Origin: Bacillus sp. AFS059628
GTDB lineage: Bacteria; Bacillota; Bacilli; Bacillales; Bacillaceae_G
Direction of reading: 5' to 3'
Assembly (NCBI RefSeq): GCF_002571225.1
Contig: NZ_NVEC01000016.1
Coordinates: forward strand, 21,622 to 71,553
DNA length: 49,932 nucleotides
Both the position numbers and the translations under genes were made by a program. The notes under the pieces were generated by a model, which worked only from the letters and a program-made list of their open reading frames with translations, had not been told where the DNA came from and searched no databases. This document shows, one piece after another, positions 25,623 to 33,359 of the stretch (positions within the stretch are counted from its first letter, which is position 1; each line of letters starts with the position of its first letter).

Positions 25623-25651
25623 TTTTACTTCCCCTCGTTTAATTTTTTATA

Positions 25652-25687
25652 CTTAAACAACATATTGGTATTATATTGTTGTTTAAG
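25652..25687. promoter_or_regulatory. Palindrome in the TetR gene promoter region
   Basis: CTTAAACAACA (25652-25662) and TGTTGTTTAAG (25677-25687) are perfect 11-bp inverted arms with a 14-bp spacer, 30-65 bp from the TetR start. Directly next to it, CGACATTT/AAATGTCG (25688-25695, 25704-25711) form a second perfect inverted repeat. One or both are probably repressor sites. Confidence 0.55.
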
Positions 25688-25798
25688 CGACATTTCATAC
25701 GTAAAATGTCGGTTGTAGATTCGAAATAATTATTTATAATTATAAACGATAGTCCTTCAGAAATCAGCACCGCTCGCAGGTAGATAAATTTCGATTTA

Positions 25799-25822
25799 CA
25801 CCTCAGATGGTGTGATTTTTTT
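25799..25822 (+). terminator. Terminator-like hairpin in the efflux operon leader
   Basis: ACACC/GGTGT with a TCAGAT loop is followed by GATTTTTTTG, about 95 bp upstream of the HlyD gene. It may end a short transcript or act as an attenuator of the pump genes. Confidence 0.45.
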
Positions 25823-25885
25823 GTTTAAAAGTTAATATAATTAACAATTAAACAGTCTAAACAATAAGGACATAAATAGTTTAGA
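25823..25885. promoter_or_regulatory. Palindromes before the efflux operon
   Basis: GTTTAA-aa-GTTAAT-ata-ATTAAC-aa-TTAAAC (25823-25853) is symmetrical apart from the AA/AA positions. TCTAAAC/GTTTAGA (25856-25862, 25879-25885) follows. Both share the GTTTA core with the palindrome at the TetR gene, so they are likely sites for the same repressor. Confidence 0.45.
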
Positions 25886-25919
25886 AAAAAATTATATGCG
25901 ATATAAGGAGAGGAATGCA

Positions 25920-26573
25920 ATGAATCAGTTTCGAAGAATGGTGATTATTAACATTATCACATTAATTGTACTAGTTGGCGGCGGTATTGGCGGTTATTAC
26001 TATTACAATCAAGCGGAAAATTACTTAAAAACAGATAATGCAAAAATTGATGGAAAGGTAATTCCGATTGCATCACCAGTAGCAGGTAAATTAACTGACT
26101 GGAAAGCTGAAGTAGGTAAGAACTACAATGAGAACGATAAATTAGGTGCTGTTACTGTAGCGGCAGCAAATGGAGAACAAACAGTAGATGTAACAATTCC
26201 ACAAAATGCAACGGTTGTACAATCAAACGCGACGACAAATGCTTTCGTTGGAGCAGGTAGCCCAATTGCTTATGCATTTGATATGAACAATTTATGGGTA
26301 ACGGCAAACATTGAAGAAACAGATGTTGACGATGTACAAAAAGGTCAAGACGTAGATGTGTATGTAGACGCATACCCAGATACAACGTTATCAGGAAAAG
26401 TAGAGCAAGTTGGATTAACAACAGCAAACACATTCTCTATGTTACCATCAAGCAACGCAACAGCGAACTATACGAAAGTAACACAAGTAGTACCAGTTAA
26501 AATTTCTTTAGATCATAGTAAATCAGTAAATATTGTTCCTGGAATGAATGTGTCAGTTCGTATTCATAAGTAA
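25920..26573 (+). CDS. HlyD/EmrA-family membrane fusion protein
   Basis: A periplasmic-adaptor-type protein of 217 residues for the DHA2 pump next door. One N-terminal membrane anchor is seen (residues 10-28), then a biotinyl-lipoyl/HlyD domain (LKTDNAKIDGKVIPIASPVAGKL near 36-58), then the beta-barrel part with LWVTANIEETDVDDVQKGQDVDVYVDAYPDTTLSGKVEQ (stretch near 120-160). It lacks the long coiled-coil hairpin of EmrA and is short for the family, as in other Gram-positive versions. AAGGAGAGG precedes ATG 25920; the pump gene starts 12 bp after the stop. Confidence 0.88.
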   Translation: MNQFRRMVIINIITLIVLVGGGIGGYYYYNQAENYLKTDNAKIDGKVIPIASPVAGKLTDWKAEVGKNYNENDKLGAVTVAAANGEQTVDVTIPQNATVVQSNATTNAFVGAGSPIAYAFDMNNLWVTANIEETDVDDVQKGQDVDVYVDAYPDTTLSGKVEQVGLTTANTFSMLPSSNATANYTKVTQVVPVKISLDHSKSVNIVPGMNVSVRIHK

Positions 26574-26585
26574 GGGGGAGATGAG

Positions 26586-28376
26586 ATGTCCTCAATTGCA
26601 ATTGCAGGATATGCACTATTTTGTATAATCGTCTTCTTCCTTGTAAATCGTCTTTTACGAAAGAAAAAAACGAACGTGGGAGAAGAACAAGTCCCAGCCG
26701 TAAATAAAATAGAAGTAAGTAAGGTAGAAACAGAAGAGAAAGAAATTGAACGAAAGCAAGAATCGGAAATTTCTAATGTAGTTGAGTTAGAAACAGGAAA
26801 GCAAGAAGAAGTAAAAGAAGTGCCGAAAAAACAAATGTCTACGCCTGTAGAGAATGTGAACGTAAAAGCAGTTGTAGCTGTATTGATTCTCGGCATGTTC
26901 GTTTCTATTTTAAACCAAACAATCATTAATGTTGCATTGCCTCCGTTAATGAATGAATTTAACGTATCAACTTCAACAGCACAATGGTTAATTACAGGTT
27001 TCATGCTTGTAAATGGTATTTTAGTACCGATTAGTGCCTTTTTAGTTTCACGATTTACGTACCGTAAATTATTTGTAGCAGCAATGTTATTCTTCACGGT
27101 AGGATCTATCATTTGTGCTACTTCTGGAAACTTTACGATGATGATGACGGGCCGTGTTATTCAAGCGGTTGGTGCAGGTATTTTAATGCCGGTTGGTATG
27201 AATATCTTCATGACATTATTCCCGCCTCATAAGCGCGGAGCAGCGATGGGATTACTAGGTGTAGCGATGATTTTAGCTCCAGCTATCGGACCGACTGTAA
27301 CAGGTTGGGTAATTGAAAATTACAGCTGGAACTTAATGTTCTACGCGATGTTTATTATCGGTTTAATTATTACGTTCCTATCTTTAAAATTCTTTACACT
27401 AGCTCAGCCAGTGTCTAATACGAAATTAGATGTATTTGGTGTTGTTAGTTCAAGTATTGGACTAGGAAGCTTACTGTATGGATTCAGTGAAGCTGGAAAT
27501 AATAGTTGGACTAGTGCCGAAGTTGTTATTTCACTTGTTATCGGTGTAATTGGTTTAGCGTTATTTATCTGGAGAGAGTTAACAACAGATAATAAAATGC
27601 TTGATTTACAAGTGTTTAAATACCCAGTATTTACTTTTACTTTAGTAATTAACGCAATCGTTACGATGGCATTATTCGGAGGTATGTTATTACTTCCAGT
27701 ATATCTGCAAAACATTCGCGGTTTCACACCGATTGAATCAGGTTTATTATTACTTCCAGGATCATTAATTATGGGGATCATGGGACCTATTGCAGGTAAA
27801 CTATTTGATAAGTATGGTATTCGTCCGTTAGCGATTGTTGGGTTAGCCATTACAACATTTGCGACATATGAATTCACAACGTTATCGATGGATACACCGT
27901 ATAGTGTTATTATGACGGATTACATTATACGTTCGATTGGTATGTCATTCATTATGATGCCAATTATGACAGCTGGTATGAACGCACTGCCGATGAAATT
28001 AATTTCTCACGGTACAGCAACGCAAAATACGTCAAGACAAGTAGCTGGTTCAATTGGAACCGCGATATTAATTACACTTATGACGCAACAAACGACTGCT
28101 CACGTAGCAGATTACGGCAACATGTTAACAACTTCAAATCCAATTTTAGTTGATAAAGTACATGGCATGGGGCAAAGCTTAGCGGCCTTAGCTGGATCAG
28201 CACAAGCAGGAGACGCGATGAGTACACAACTATTATATGGACAAATTTCAAAGCTATCTGCAATTAACGGTATTAACGATGCCTTCTTAATTGCAACGAT
28301 ACTGGCAGGGATTGCTTGGGTGTTATCGTTCTTCTTACCATCAGGCAATAAACCAAATAGAAAAGCAGGGAATTAA
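26586..28376 (+). CDS. MFS DHA2 (EmrB/QacA) drug-efflux transporter with N-terminal extension
   Basis: A proton-driven multidrug exporter of 596 residues. The DHA2 core starts near residue 97 with LNQTIINVALPPL (motif D1) and has 14 predicted membrane helices, motif A-like FLVSRFTYRKLF and motif C-like GVAMILAPAIGPTVTGWV. In front of it lie an extra membrane helix (residues 4-21), a Lys-rich stretch and about 65 charged Glu/Lys residues, not part of the usual family. AAGGGGGAG precedes ATG 26586. It is co-transcribed with the HlyD gene and ends at a strong terminator. Confidence 0.9.
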   Translation: MSSIAIAGYALFCIIVFFLVNRLLRKKKTNVGEEQVPAVNKIEVSKVETEEKEIERKQESEISNVVELETGKQEEVKEVPKKQMSTPVENVNVKAVVAVLILGMFVSILNQTIINVALPPLMNEFNVSTSTAQWLITGFMLVNGILVPISAFLVSRFTYRKLFVAAMLFFTVGSIICATSGNFTMMMTGRVIQAVGAGILMPVGMNIFMTLFPPHKRGAAMGLLGVAMILAPAIGPTVTGWVIENYSWNLMFYAMFIIGLIITFLSLKFFTLAQPVSNTKLDVFGVVSSSIGLGSLLYGFSEAGNNSWTSAEVVISLVIGVIGLALFIWRELTTDNKMLDLQVFKYPVFTFTLVINAIVTMALFGGMLLLPVYLQNIRGFTPIESGLLLLPGSLIMGIMGPIAGKLFDKYGIRPLAIVGLAITTFATYEFTTLSMDTPYSVIMTDYIIRSIGMSFIMMPIMTAGMNALPMKLISHGTATQNTSRQVAGSIGTAILITLMTQQTTAHVADYGNMLTTSNPILVDKVHGMGQSLAALAGSAQAGDAMSTQLLYGQISKLSAINGINDAFLIATILAGIAWVLSFFLPSGNKPNRKAGN

Positions 28377-28392
28377 TTTCCCTGCTTTTTTT
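28361..28392. terminator. Efflux operon terminator (bidirectional)
   Basis: AAAAGCAGGGAA and TTCCCTGCTTTT around TTAAT, with a T-run after it and an A-run before it. It also serves the converging small membrane-protein gene. Confidence 0.9.
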
Positions 28393-28399
28393 GTGTTCT

Positions 28400-28756
28400 T
28401 TATGCAGTTAAATATAAAAGCTGATAACCAGCTACGGAGCAAAGCCCTGTTATAAACAAAATTGTTCCCATAGCACGAATACTTGATATTTGTCTGCCGC
28501 TTATAATAGCCAATAGTCCAGCTAAAGAGAAGAAGCACCAATATAAAGTTCCCGAAATTGGAACCATCCCCTCTAAATCTATTCCAGAACCTATACAAAC
28601 GATAGGAACAACGATAAGCGATATGCTAATGAAACCAGCTATAATGGTAAGTGATTTACGACATTTAATACCAGCCATAATTAAAAAAATGCCAATGATG
28701 AAGTCGCATAAAATCAAAGTAAGAGCTAAAATCATCCAAGTTAATATTCCGAACAC
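28400..28756 (-). CDS. Small four-helix membrane protein, paralogue of the next gene
   Basis: A 118-residue protein with four hydrophobic segments (about 6-26, 34-56, 66-86, 95-115) joined by short basic loops (GIKCRKS, GRQISSIRAMG). The GTG start at 28756 is supported by GGAGGT 9 bases upstream. It is clearly related by eye to the protein encoded just upstream: shared IFLI-x-GIK-x-RK, the SFxTLPxV/SLIVVPIV region, ISGTLYW/IPTALYW, FSLxGLLA, SIRxMGxIxF. Function unknown; no charged residue pattern of a transporter or enzyme is seen. Confidence 0.75.
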   Translation of the reverse strand: MFGILTWMILALTLILCDFIIGIFLIMAGIKCRKSLTIIAGFISISLIVVPIVCIGSGIDLEGMVPISGTLYWCFFSLAGLLAIISGRQISSIRAMGTILFITGLCSVAGYQLLYLTA

Positions 28757-28793
28757 TTCTGTGTTACCTCCGATTTGTGGATTTCAAAAAATG

Positions 28794-29165
28794 TTATATA
28801 TAGAATGAATCACCTACAGACATGAGTACCCAGAAAATAACCCCTAAGATTCCAGTGGTAAAAATAATGAAGCCCATATTACGTATACTTTTAATTTTTG
28901 TTTGTACTCCACTTACCCCTGCTAATAATCCAGTTAAAGAAAATAGCGTCCAGTATAGAGCAGTTGGAATCGGGAAAATTGTATCGATATGAATCCCTAC
29001 ACTTAAAAGAACAAAAGGTAGTGTGACAAAGGATAGACTCAGTAGCCCCATTAAACCAACGAGTAATTTCCGATATTTAATCCCTGTTACTATTAAAAAA
29101 ATACCACCAGCAATCCCGCATAGTAAAAGAAGTGGCGTAAAAAGCATCCAAATAATCATGAACAT
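28794..29165 (-). CDS. Small four-helix membrane protein, paralogue of the downstream gene
   Basis: A 123-residue protein with four membrane segments. It is first of a tandem pair; the second starts 37 bp downstream in the same direction. AAAGGAGTT lies 7 bases before ATG 29165. The pair probably arose by local duplication. Not recognised as a named family. Confidence 0.75.
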   Translation of the reverse strand: MFMIIWMLFTPLLLLCGIAGGIFLIVTGIKYRKLLVGLMGLLSLSFVTLPFVLLSVGIHIDTIFPIPTALYWTLFSLTGLLAGVSGVQTKIKSIRNMGFIIFTTGILGVIFWVLMSVGDSFYI

Positions 29166-29278
29166 ATGTAAACTCCTTTATGTGAAGTAAGTTATATTTT
29201 ACTACATGAGGTTTATTTTGGATATTATTAATAAATATGTATAAATTGATAGAAATGAGAAGTGATCATACGAATTGA

Positions 29279-29309
29279 TAAAAGAGGTATCGTGATGATA
29301 CCTCTTTTT
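29279..29309 (-). terminator. Terminator of the CPBP gene
   Basis: AAAGAGGTATC and GATACCTCTTT around GTGAT. On the reverse strand it directly follows the CPBP stop and has a T-run. Confidence 0.85.
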
Positions 29310-30021
29310 AGCTCAAGAATGCCAACAGATTATTCATAATATGAAATAACATAGCTGGAATAATAGATTTTGTTTTTTTACATAAAATAGCCATTAATAA
29401 TCCCATGAAAAAAGTAATGACCATTACGCCAAGTGAGTATGTATGAGCGATACCGAAGAAGAAGCTTGTTATAATCGCTGCAATCCAAAATGGAAAGCGT
29501 TCTGAGAAAAAGCGAAGTATAAAGCCACGGAAAATAAGCTCTTCAAAAATTGGGGTGAGTATTGCAAAGCCGAGAAGTAATAATATTTGATACTGCTTAA
29601 AGACATCTAAGTTTAGTGCGGAAGATTGCTGCTTTGGTGCGTCTTGGAACACATAATTTAACAAGATGTAATTGAGTAAAATGTTTATAGCGAAGAAAAG
29701 AAGTAAGTATACGTATGTACGCCATTCTTTAAGTGCTTTAAAGTTAAATGATTGTAGTAGTAATTTTTTTGCGGGTTCGAATTTAAAAATGAAGAATAAC
29801 AACACGGCTAGTTGTAATACGATACTTGCAGTATTTACGATAGATTCATACAGGGCAATTTGTTTTTTATCTGTAAGACCAGCTGTATAAATTGTTAAGG
29901 GCATTGCGAGGAACACAGTAATGAGTCCGGTTCCGAAAAAAGCAAATAAAACGGAGCTAATAAATTGTCCCCATGACATAGAGTATTTCTGTTCATTAGA
30001 AAGTTGTGTAGCGGGTTGCAT
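29308..30021 (-). CDS. CPBP-family intramembrane metalloprotease
   Basis: A 237-residue membrane protein with about seven or eight hydrophobic segments and the CPBP (CAAX protease/bacteriocin-processing, Abi) motifs: EELIFRG near residue 160, F-F-F-G-I-A-H near 190 and H-I-M-N-N near the C-terminus. Members process peptides or give self-immunity; the substrate here is unknown. The start at ATG 30021 is chosen because AGAGGTG lies 9 bases upstream; the GTG at 30033 is inside that site. Single-gene unit ending in a terminator. Confidence 0.85.
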   Translation of the reverse strand: MQPATQLSNEQKYSMSWGQFISSVLFAFFGTGLITVFLAMPLTIYTAGLTDKKQIALYESIVNTASIVLQLAVLLFFIFKFEPAKKLLLQSFNFKALKEWRTYVYLLLFFAINILLNYILLNYVFQDAPKQQSSALNLDVFKQYQILLLLGFAILTPIFEELIFRGFILRFFSERFPFWIAAIITSFFFGIAHTYSLGVMVITFFMGLLMAILCKKTKSIIPAMLFHIMNNLLAFLS

Positions 30022-30126
30022 TTGTAAAATCACCTCTTTATATTTGTATATTTAATTATAAAGTATTTTATTTTGGATGTAACATTTAAATATTACATAT
30101 ACAGGTGTATTTTCCATAAAATAATA

Positions 30127-30158
30127 AAAGAGGTATCACCCTATAGTGATGCCTCTTT
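30127..30158 (-). terminator. Terminator of the HD-domain gene
   Basis: AAAGAGGTATCA and GTGATGCCTCTTT with one wobble pair. It is nearly the same hairpin as at 29279-29309. Confidence 0.8.
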
Positions 30159-30159
30159 C

Positions 30160-30717
30160 TCATTGATAACTATGTTCGGCCTTGTTATTCAATTTTGATT
30201 GCTCTATTTGCAATTCGCGCTCTACCAATCGATCTAACTGTTGAATAGCTTTTAATGCTTTTTCATAAGAAATCGTTCTATAATGATGCGCTCCGCCCGG
30301 TTCTTCATCTGCTTCGTCTGCCCATTTAATAATATTTTGAAGAGACGTTCTTTCAATTTCTTGTTGTACTAAGAAAGAATCTGTATGAAGAAGAATTGCG
30401 ATAGAAATTTCTTTTGCTAGTTTAGGGTGCTCTCCTAATCTAATAAGCAATTTATGAGCTCTTTCTGCTCCTTTAATTGCGTGTATATCATTCTTTTTGT
30501 ATAAATCATAGTCCCATTCGCCACCTGTGTACCATGTATGATGTCCGATATCATGAAGGAAACCAGCTTTTGTAGCAGCATCGACTGAGGCGTGATGCTT
30601 TTTAGCTAAGTGAAACGCATGGTAAGCGACAGCAATCGCGTGGACCATCCCAGAACGATTTACGTATTTTTGTGTAATATGGTGTTTAAAAATTTGTTCA
30701 AGCGTAATACGGTGCAT
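30160..30717 (-). CDS. HD-domain metal-dependent phosphohydrolase
   Basis: A 185-residue HD-superfamily protein: His in VHAIAVAYHAFHLA, the HD pair in GFLHDIGHHTWYTGG, then ILLHTDSF and DEADEEPGG as further ligands. It resembles uncharacterised HD hydrolases that act on nucleotides. AAAGGAGTG lies 8 bases before the ATG. It is alone between the CPBP gene and sspI. Confidence 0.78.
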   Translation of the reverse strand: MHRITLEQIFKHHITQKYVNRSGMVHAIAVAYHAFHLAKKHHASVDAATKAGFLHDIGHHTWYTGGEWDYDLYKKNDIHAIKGAERAHKLLIRLGEHPKLAKEISIAILLHTDSFLVQQEIERTSLQNIIKWADEADEEPGGAHHYRTISYEKALKAIQQLDRLVERELQIEQSKLNNKAEHSYQ

Positions 30718-30849
30718 AAAACATTCACTCCTTTTATCTTATGGTGTCTATAAAGAAAATCGATCGGTTTAAATATATTTTGAACATTGTACTCCATCAT
30801 AGTTCGTTAGTAAAGTAGAAATGTTTAGGAGAAGAAAAAATTTTTCCGC

Positions 30850-30888
30850 AAAAAAATCACCTTGGCCTATCTATGCAAAGGTGATTTT
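30850..30888 (-). terminator. sspI terminator
   Basis: AAAATCACCTT/AAAGGTGATTTT, with a T-run on the reverse strand just after the sspI stop. Confidence 0.85.
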
Positions 30889-30896
30889 CAAATTGC

Positions 30897-31106
30897 TTAT
30901 TTTTTTAATCCTTGCTCTAGTGTTTCTAACATTTCGTGCTTTTCATTTTCATCAGCGTTTTTCCAAATGACTTCAAATAAAACACCAAGACCTGGAAGCA
31001 TTTTTTCTTCACCGCTTTGAATTGCATCGACAATTGTTTCTTGTAATTGATCTTGTGTATTACCAGATACATTTGCTAATACAGCACCGCGTAAATTAAA
31101 ACTCAT
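30897..31106 (-). CDS. sspI: Small acid-soluble spore protein I
   Basis: A 69-residue spore-core protein ([14 protein letters not shown], then [24 protein letters not shown] in the middle), matching the B. subtilis SspI pattern and its location next to ysgA and pheS. Start at ATG 31106 with AAGAGGTG 7 bases upstream; a GTG three codons earlier overlaps that site. Expression is expected in the forespore; a clear sigma-G promoter could not be picked out. Confidence 0.93.
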
Positions 31107-31221
31107 TGTTTTCACCTCTTCTTCAGAATTAAAACTGACGTTAGTTTTTGTTCTTTTTTATGTAAATATGTATGGAAAATAGGCTATAATGATAAGACAA
31201 GAAGAGAGGGAAATACATATT

Positions 31222-31986
31222 ATGAAAAACATTGATTCAGTACAAAATCCGCGTGTGAAGCAGTGGAAAAAGCTGCAAACGAAAAAAGAGCGCGATAAAA
31301 AAGGTTTATTTTTTGTAGAAGGATTCCACTTAGTGGAGGAAGCTTTAAAGGCAGGGATTGTAACGGAACTTATCGTGTCAGATCAGACAGATCTTCCGAA
31401 AGATTGGACAGTTAATGATGTAGAAATGTATATCGTACCTGAAGCTATCGTAAAAGTACTTCGTGAAACAGAAACGACGCAAGGTGTATTTGCTGTTTGT
31501 GAAAAGCATGAGAAGGAAGTAGCTCTTGCTGATGGGAAATTTCTTTTATTAGATGGCCTGCAAGATCCAGGTAACTTAGGGACAATTATTCGTACAGCTG
31601 ATGCAGCCGGTATTCATGCCGTTGTGCTTGGAGAAGGATGCGTTGATGCATATAATAGTAAAGTGCTTCGCTCTACACAAGGTTCTATTTTCCACTTACC
31701 AGTTGTAAAAGGTAACTTAGAAGAATGGGTAGACAAGCTAAAAGAAAATAACGTTCCTGTATATGGAACAGCTCTTGAAAATGGAGTTCCTTATGGTGAA
31801 GTAACACCAGCTGGTAGTTTTGCATTAATTGTAGGAAATGAAGGAAATGGCGTACGCCAAGAAATTCTTGCGAAAACGGATCAAAACTTGTATATTCCGA
31901 TTTACGGCGGGGCAGAATCATTAAATGTTGCAGTTGCAGCAGGGATTTTAACGTATTATTTGCAAAGCCCGGTTGCGAACAAATAA
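31222..31986 (+). CDS. ysgA: TrmH/SpoU-family rRNA 2'-O-methyltransferase YsgA
   Basis: An RNA ribose methyltransferase of 254 residues: an N-terminal substrate-binding domain (NPRVKQWKKLQTKKERD, FFVEGFHLVEEAL) and a C-terminal SPOUT knot with LDGLQDPGNLGTIIRTADAAG, IVGNEGNGV and IPIYGGAESLNVAVAAG (motifs 1-3). The exact RNA target is unproven, probably 23S rRNA. TATAAT at 31185-31190 is a likely -10. ATG 31222 is preceded by GAGAGGG. Adjacent to pheST as in B. subtilis. Confidence 0.9.
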   Translation: MKNIDSVQNPRVKQWKKLQTKKERDKKGLFFVEGFHLVEEALKAGIVTELIVSDQTDLPKDWTVNDVEMYIVPEAIVKVLRETETTQGVFAVCEKHEKEVALADGKFLLLDGLQDPGNLGTIIRTADAAGIHAVVLGEGCVDAYNSKVLRSTQGSIFHLPVVKGNLEEWVDKLKENNVPVYGTALENGVPYGEVTPAGSFALIVGNEGNGVRQEILAKTDQNLYIPIYGGAESLNVAVAAGILTYYLQSPVANK

Positions 31987-32039
31987 AAAACTTCTTATAA
32001 TAAGTTGAAGTACATTATATTAAAAGTTAAATAACGAAA

Positions 32040-32283
32040 AACGTTGATAGAGAAGAGTAGCTTACAAAATCGCCATATAGGGAGAGAATGCCGTAGACTG
32101 AAAGCATTCTTATGGTAGACGGAAGTGAATTCACCTCTGGAGTTGACGCCAGGACCATGTACATGTAAAGGCGTTCCGGTCAGAATTGATCGTTATAACT
32201 AATGAGTGGGCAGACATGTTCTGTCAATTTAGGGTGGTACCGCGAATTTACCTCGTCCCTTTTTGGGAGCGAGGTTTTTTTAT
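32040..32283 (+). promoter_or_regulatory. T-box riboswitch of pheST (phenylalanine)
   Basis: The specifier is TTC (32130-32132, Phe) followed by ACCTC in the stem I 3' side. The T-box AGGGTGGTACCGCG lies at 32231-32244. The terminator ACCTCGTCCC/GGGAGCGAGGT with T-run lies at 32250-32282. It senses uncharged tRNA-Phe. Confidence 0.95.
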
Positions 32284-32306
32284 TTTTAAAATTAGGAGGG
32301 TTCCAA

Positions 32307-33341
32307 ATGGAAGAACGTTTAAAAGAGCTAAAGCAAAAAGCGTTAGAGCTTATTGAAGAAGCGAAAGAGCTAAAAGGCTTAAACGATGTACGCGTAGCGT
32401 ATTTAGGAAAAAAAGGCCCAATTACAGAAGTATTACGCGGCATGGGAAAATTATCAGCAGAAGAGCGTCCACGTATGGGAGCATTAGTAAATGAAGTACG
32501 TGAAGCGATTCAAACTCGTTTAGACGACAAAATTAGTAATTTAGAAAAAGCAGTAATCGAAGCAAAATTAGCTAATGAAACAATTGATGTTACCTTGCCA
32601 GGTCGTCCTGTTGAAACAGGTTGTCACCATCCGTTAACAGCTGTTGTTGAACAAATTGAAGATGTATTCATCGGTATGGGTTATGAAGTAGCTGAAGGAA
32701 CAGAAGTAGAAAAAGACTACTATAACTTCGAAGCATTAAACTTACCGAAAGATCACCCAGCGCGTGATATGCAAGATACATTCTACATTACAGAAGAAAC
32801 GTTATTACGTACACATACATCTTCTGTACAAGCACGTACGATGGAAAATAATAAAGAAAAAGGTCCAATCAAAATTATTTGTCCTGGTAAAGTGTATCGC
32901 CGCGATGACGATGATGCGACTCATTCACACCAGTTCATGCAAATTGAAGGTCTTGTAATCGATAAAAACATTCGCATGAGTGACTTAAAAGGTACACTGC
33001 AAGTATTCGTGAAAAAGATGTTCGGTGAAGATCGTGAAATCCGTCTTCGTCCAAGTTTTTTCCCATTCACAGAGCCATCTGTAGAGATGGATATTTCTTG
33101 TATGATGTGTCACGGTAAAGGTTGCGGCACTTGTAAAGGAACTGGCTGGATCGAAATTTTAGGCGCAGGTATGGTTCACCCGAACGTACTTGAAATGGCT
33201 GGTTATGATTCAAAAGAATATCAAGGTTTCGCATTCGGTATGGGCGCAGAGCGTATCGCAATGTTGAAATACGGCGTAGATGACATTCGTCATTTCTATA
33301 CAAATGATGTACGTTTCTTACAACAATTCAAACGAGCGTAA
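32307..33341 (+). CDS. pheS: Phenylalanyl-tRNA synthetase alpha subunit
   Basis: The catalytic subunit of the alpha2-beta2 PheRS, 344 residues. An N-terminal coiled coil (1-90) is followed by the class II core with motif 2 region [38 protein letters not shown], and motif 3 [11 protein letters not shown] four-cysteine insertion ([16 protein letters not shown], near 250-266) is common in Gram-positive PheS. ATG 32307 has TAGGAGGG 7 bases upstream. pheT follows after 18 bp; both are under the Phe T-box. Confidence 0.97.
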   Translation: MEERLKELKQKALELIEEAKELKGLNDVRVAYLGKKGPITEVLRGMGKLSAEERPRMGALVNEVREAIQTRLDDKISNLEKAVIEAKLANETIDVTLPGRPVETGCHHPLTAVVEQIEDVFIGMGYEVAEGTEVEKDYYNFEALNLPKDHPARDMQDTFYITEETLLRTHTSSVQARTMENNKEKGPIKIICPGKVYRRDDDDATHSHQFMQIEGLVIDKNIRMSDLKGTLQVFVKKMFGEDREIRLRPSFFPFTEPSVEMDISCMMCHGKGCGTCKGTGWIEILGAGMVHPNVLEMAGYDSKEYQGFAFGMGAERIAMLKYGVDDIRHFYTNDVRFLQQFKRA

Positions 33342-33359
33342 GGGAAGGAGAGGATAAGT

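Noticed and set aside
26564-27112. 182-codon open frame antisense to the DHA2 gene
   Set aside because: Shadow of the coding strand; low-complexity Ser/Thr/Phe composition and no start signals.
27404-27877. 157-codon open frame antisense to the DHA2 gene
   Set aside because: Same reasons: coding-strand shadow without start signals.
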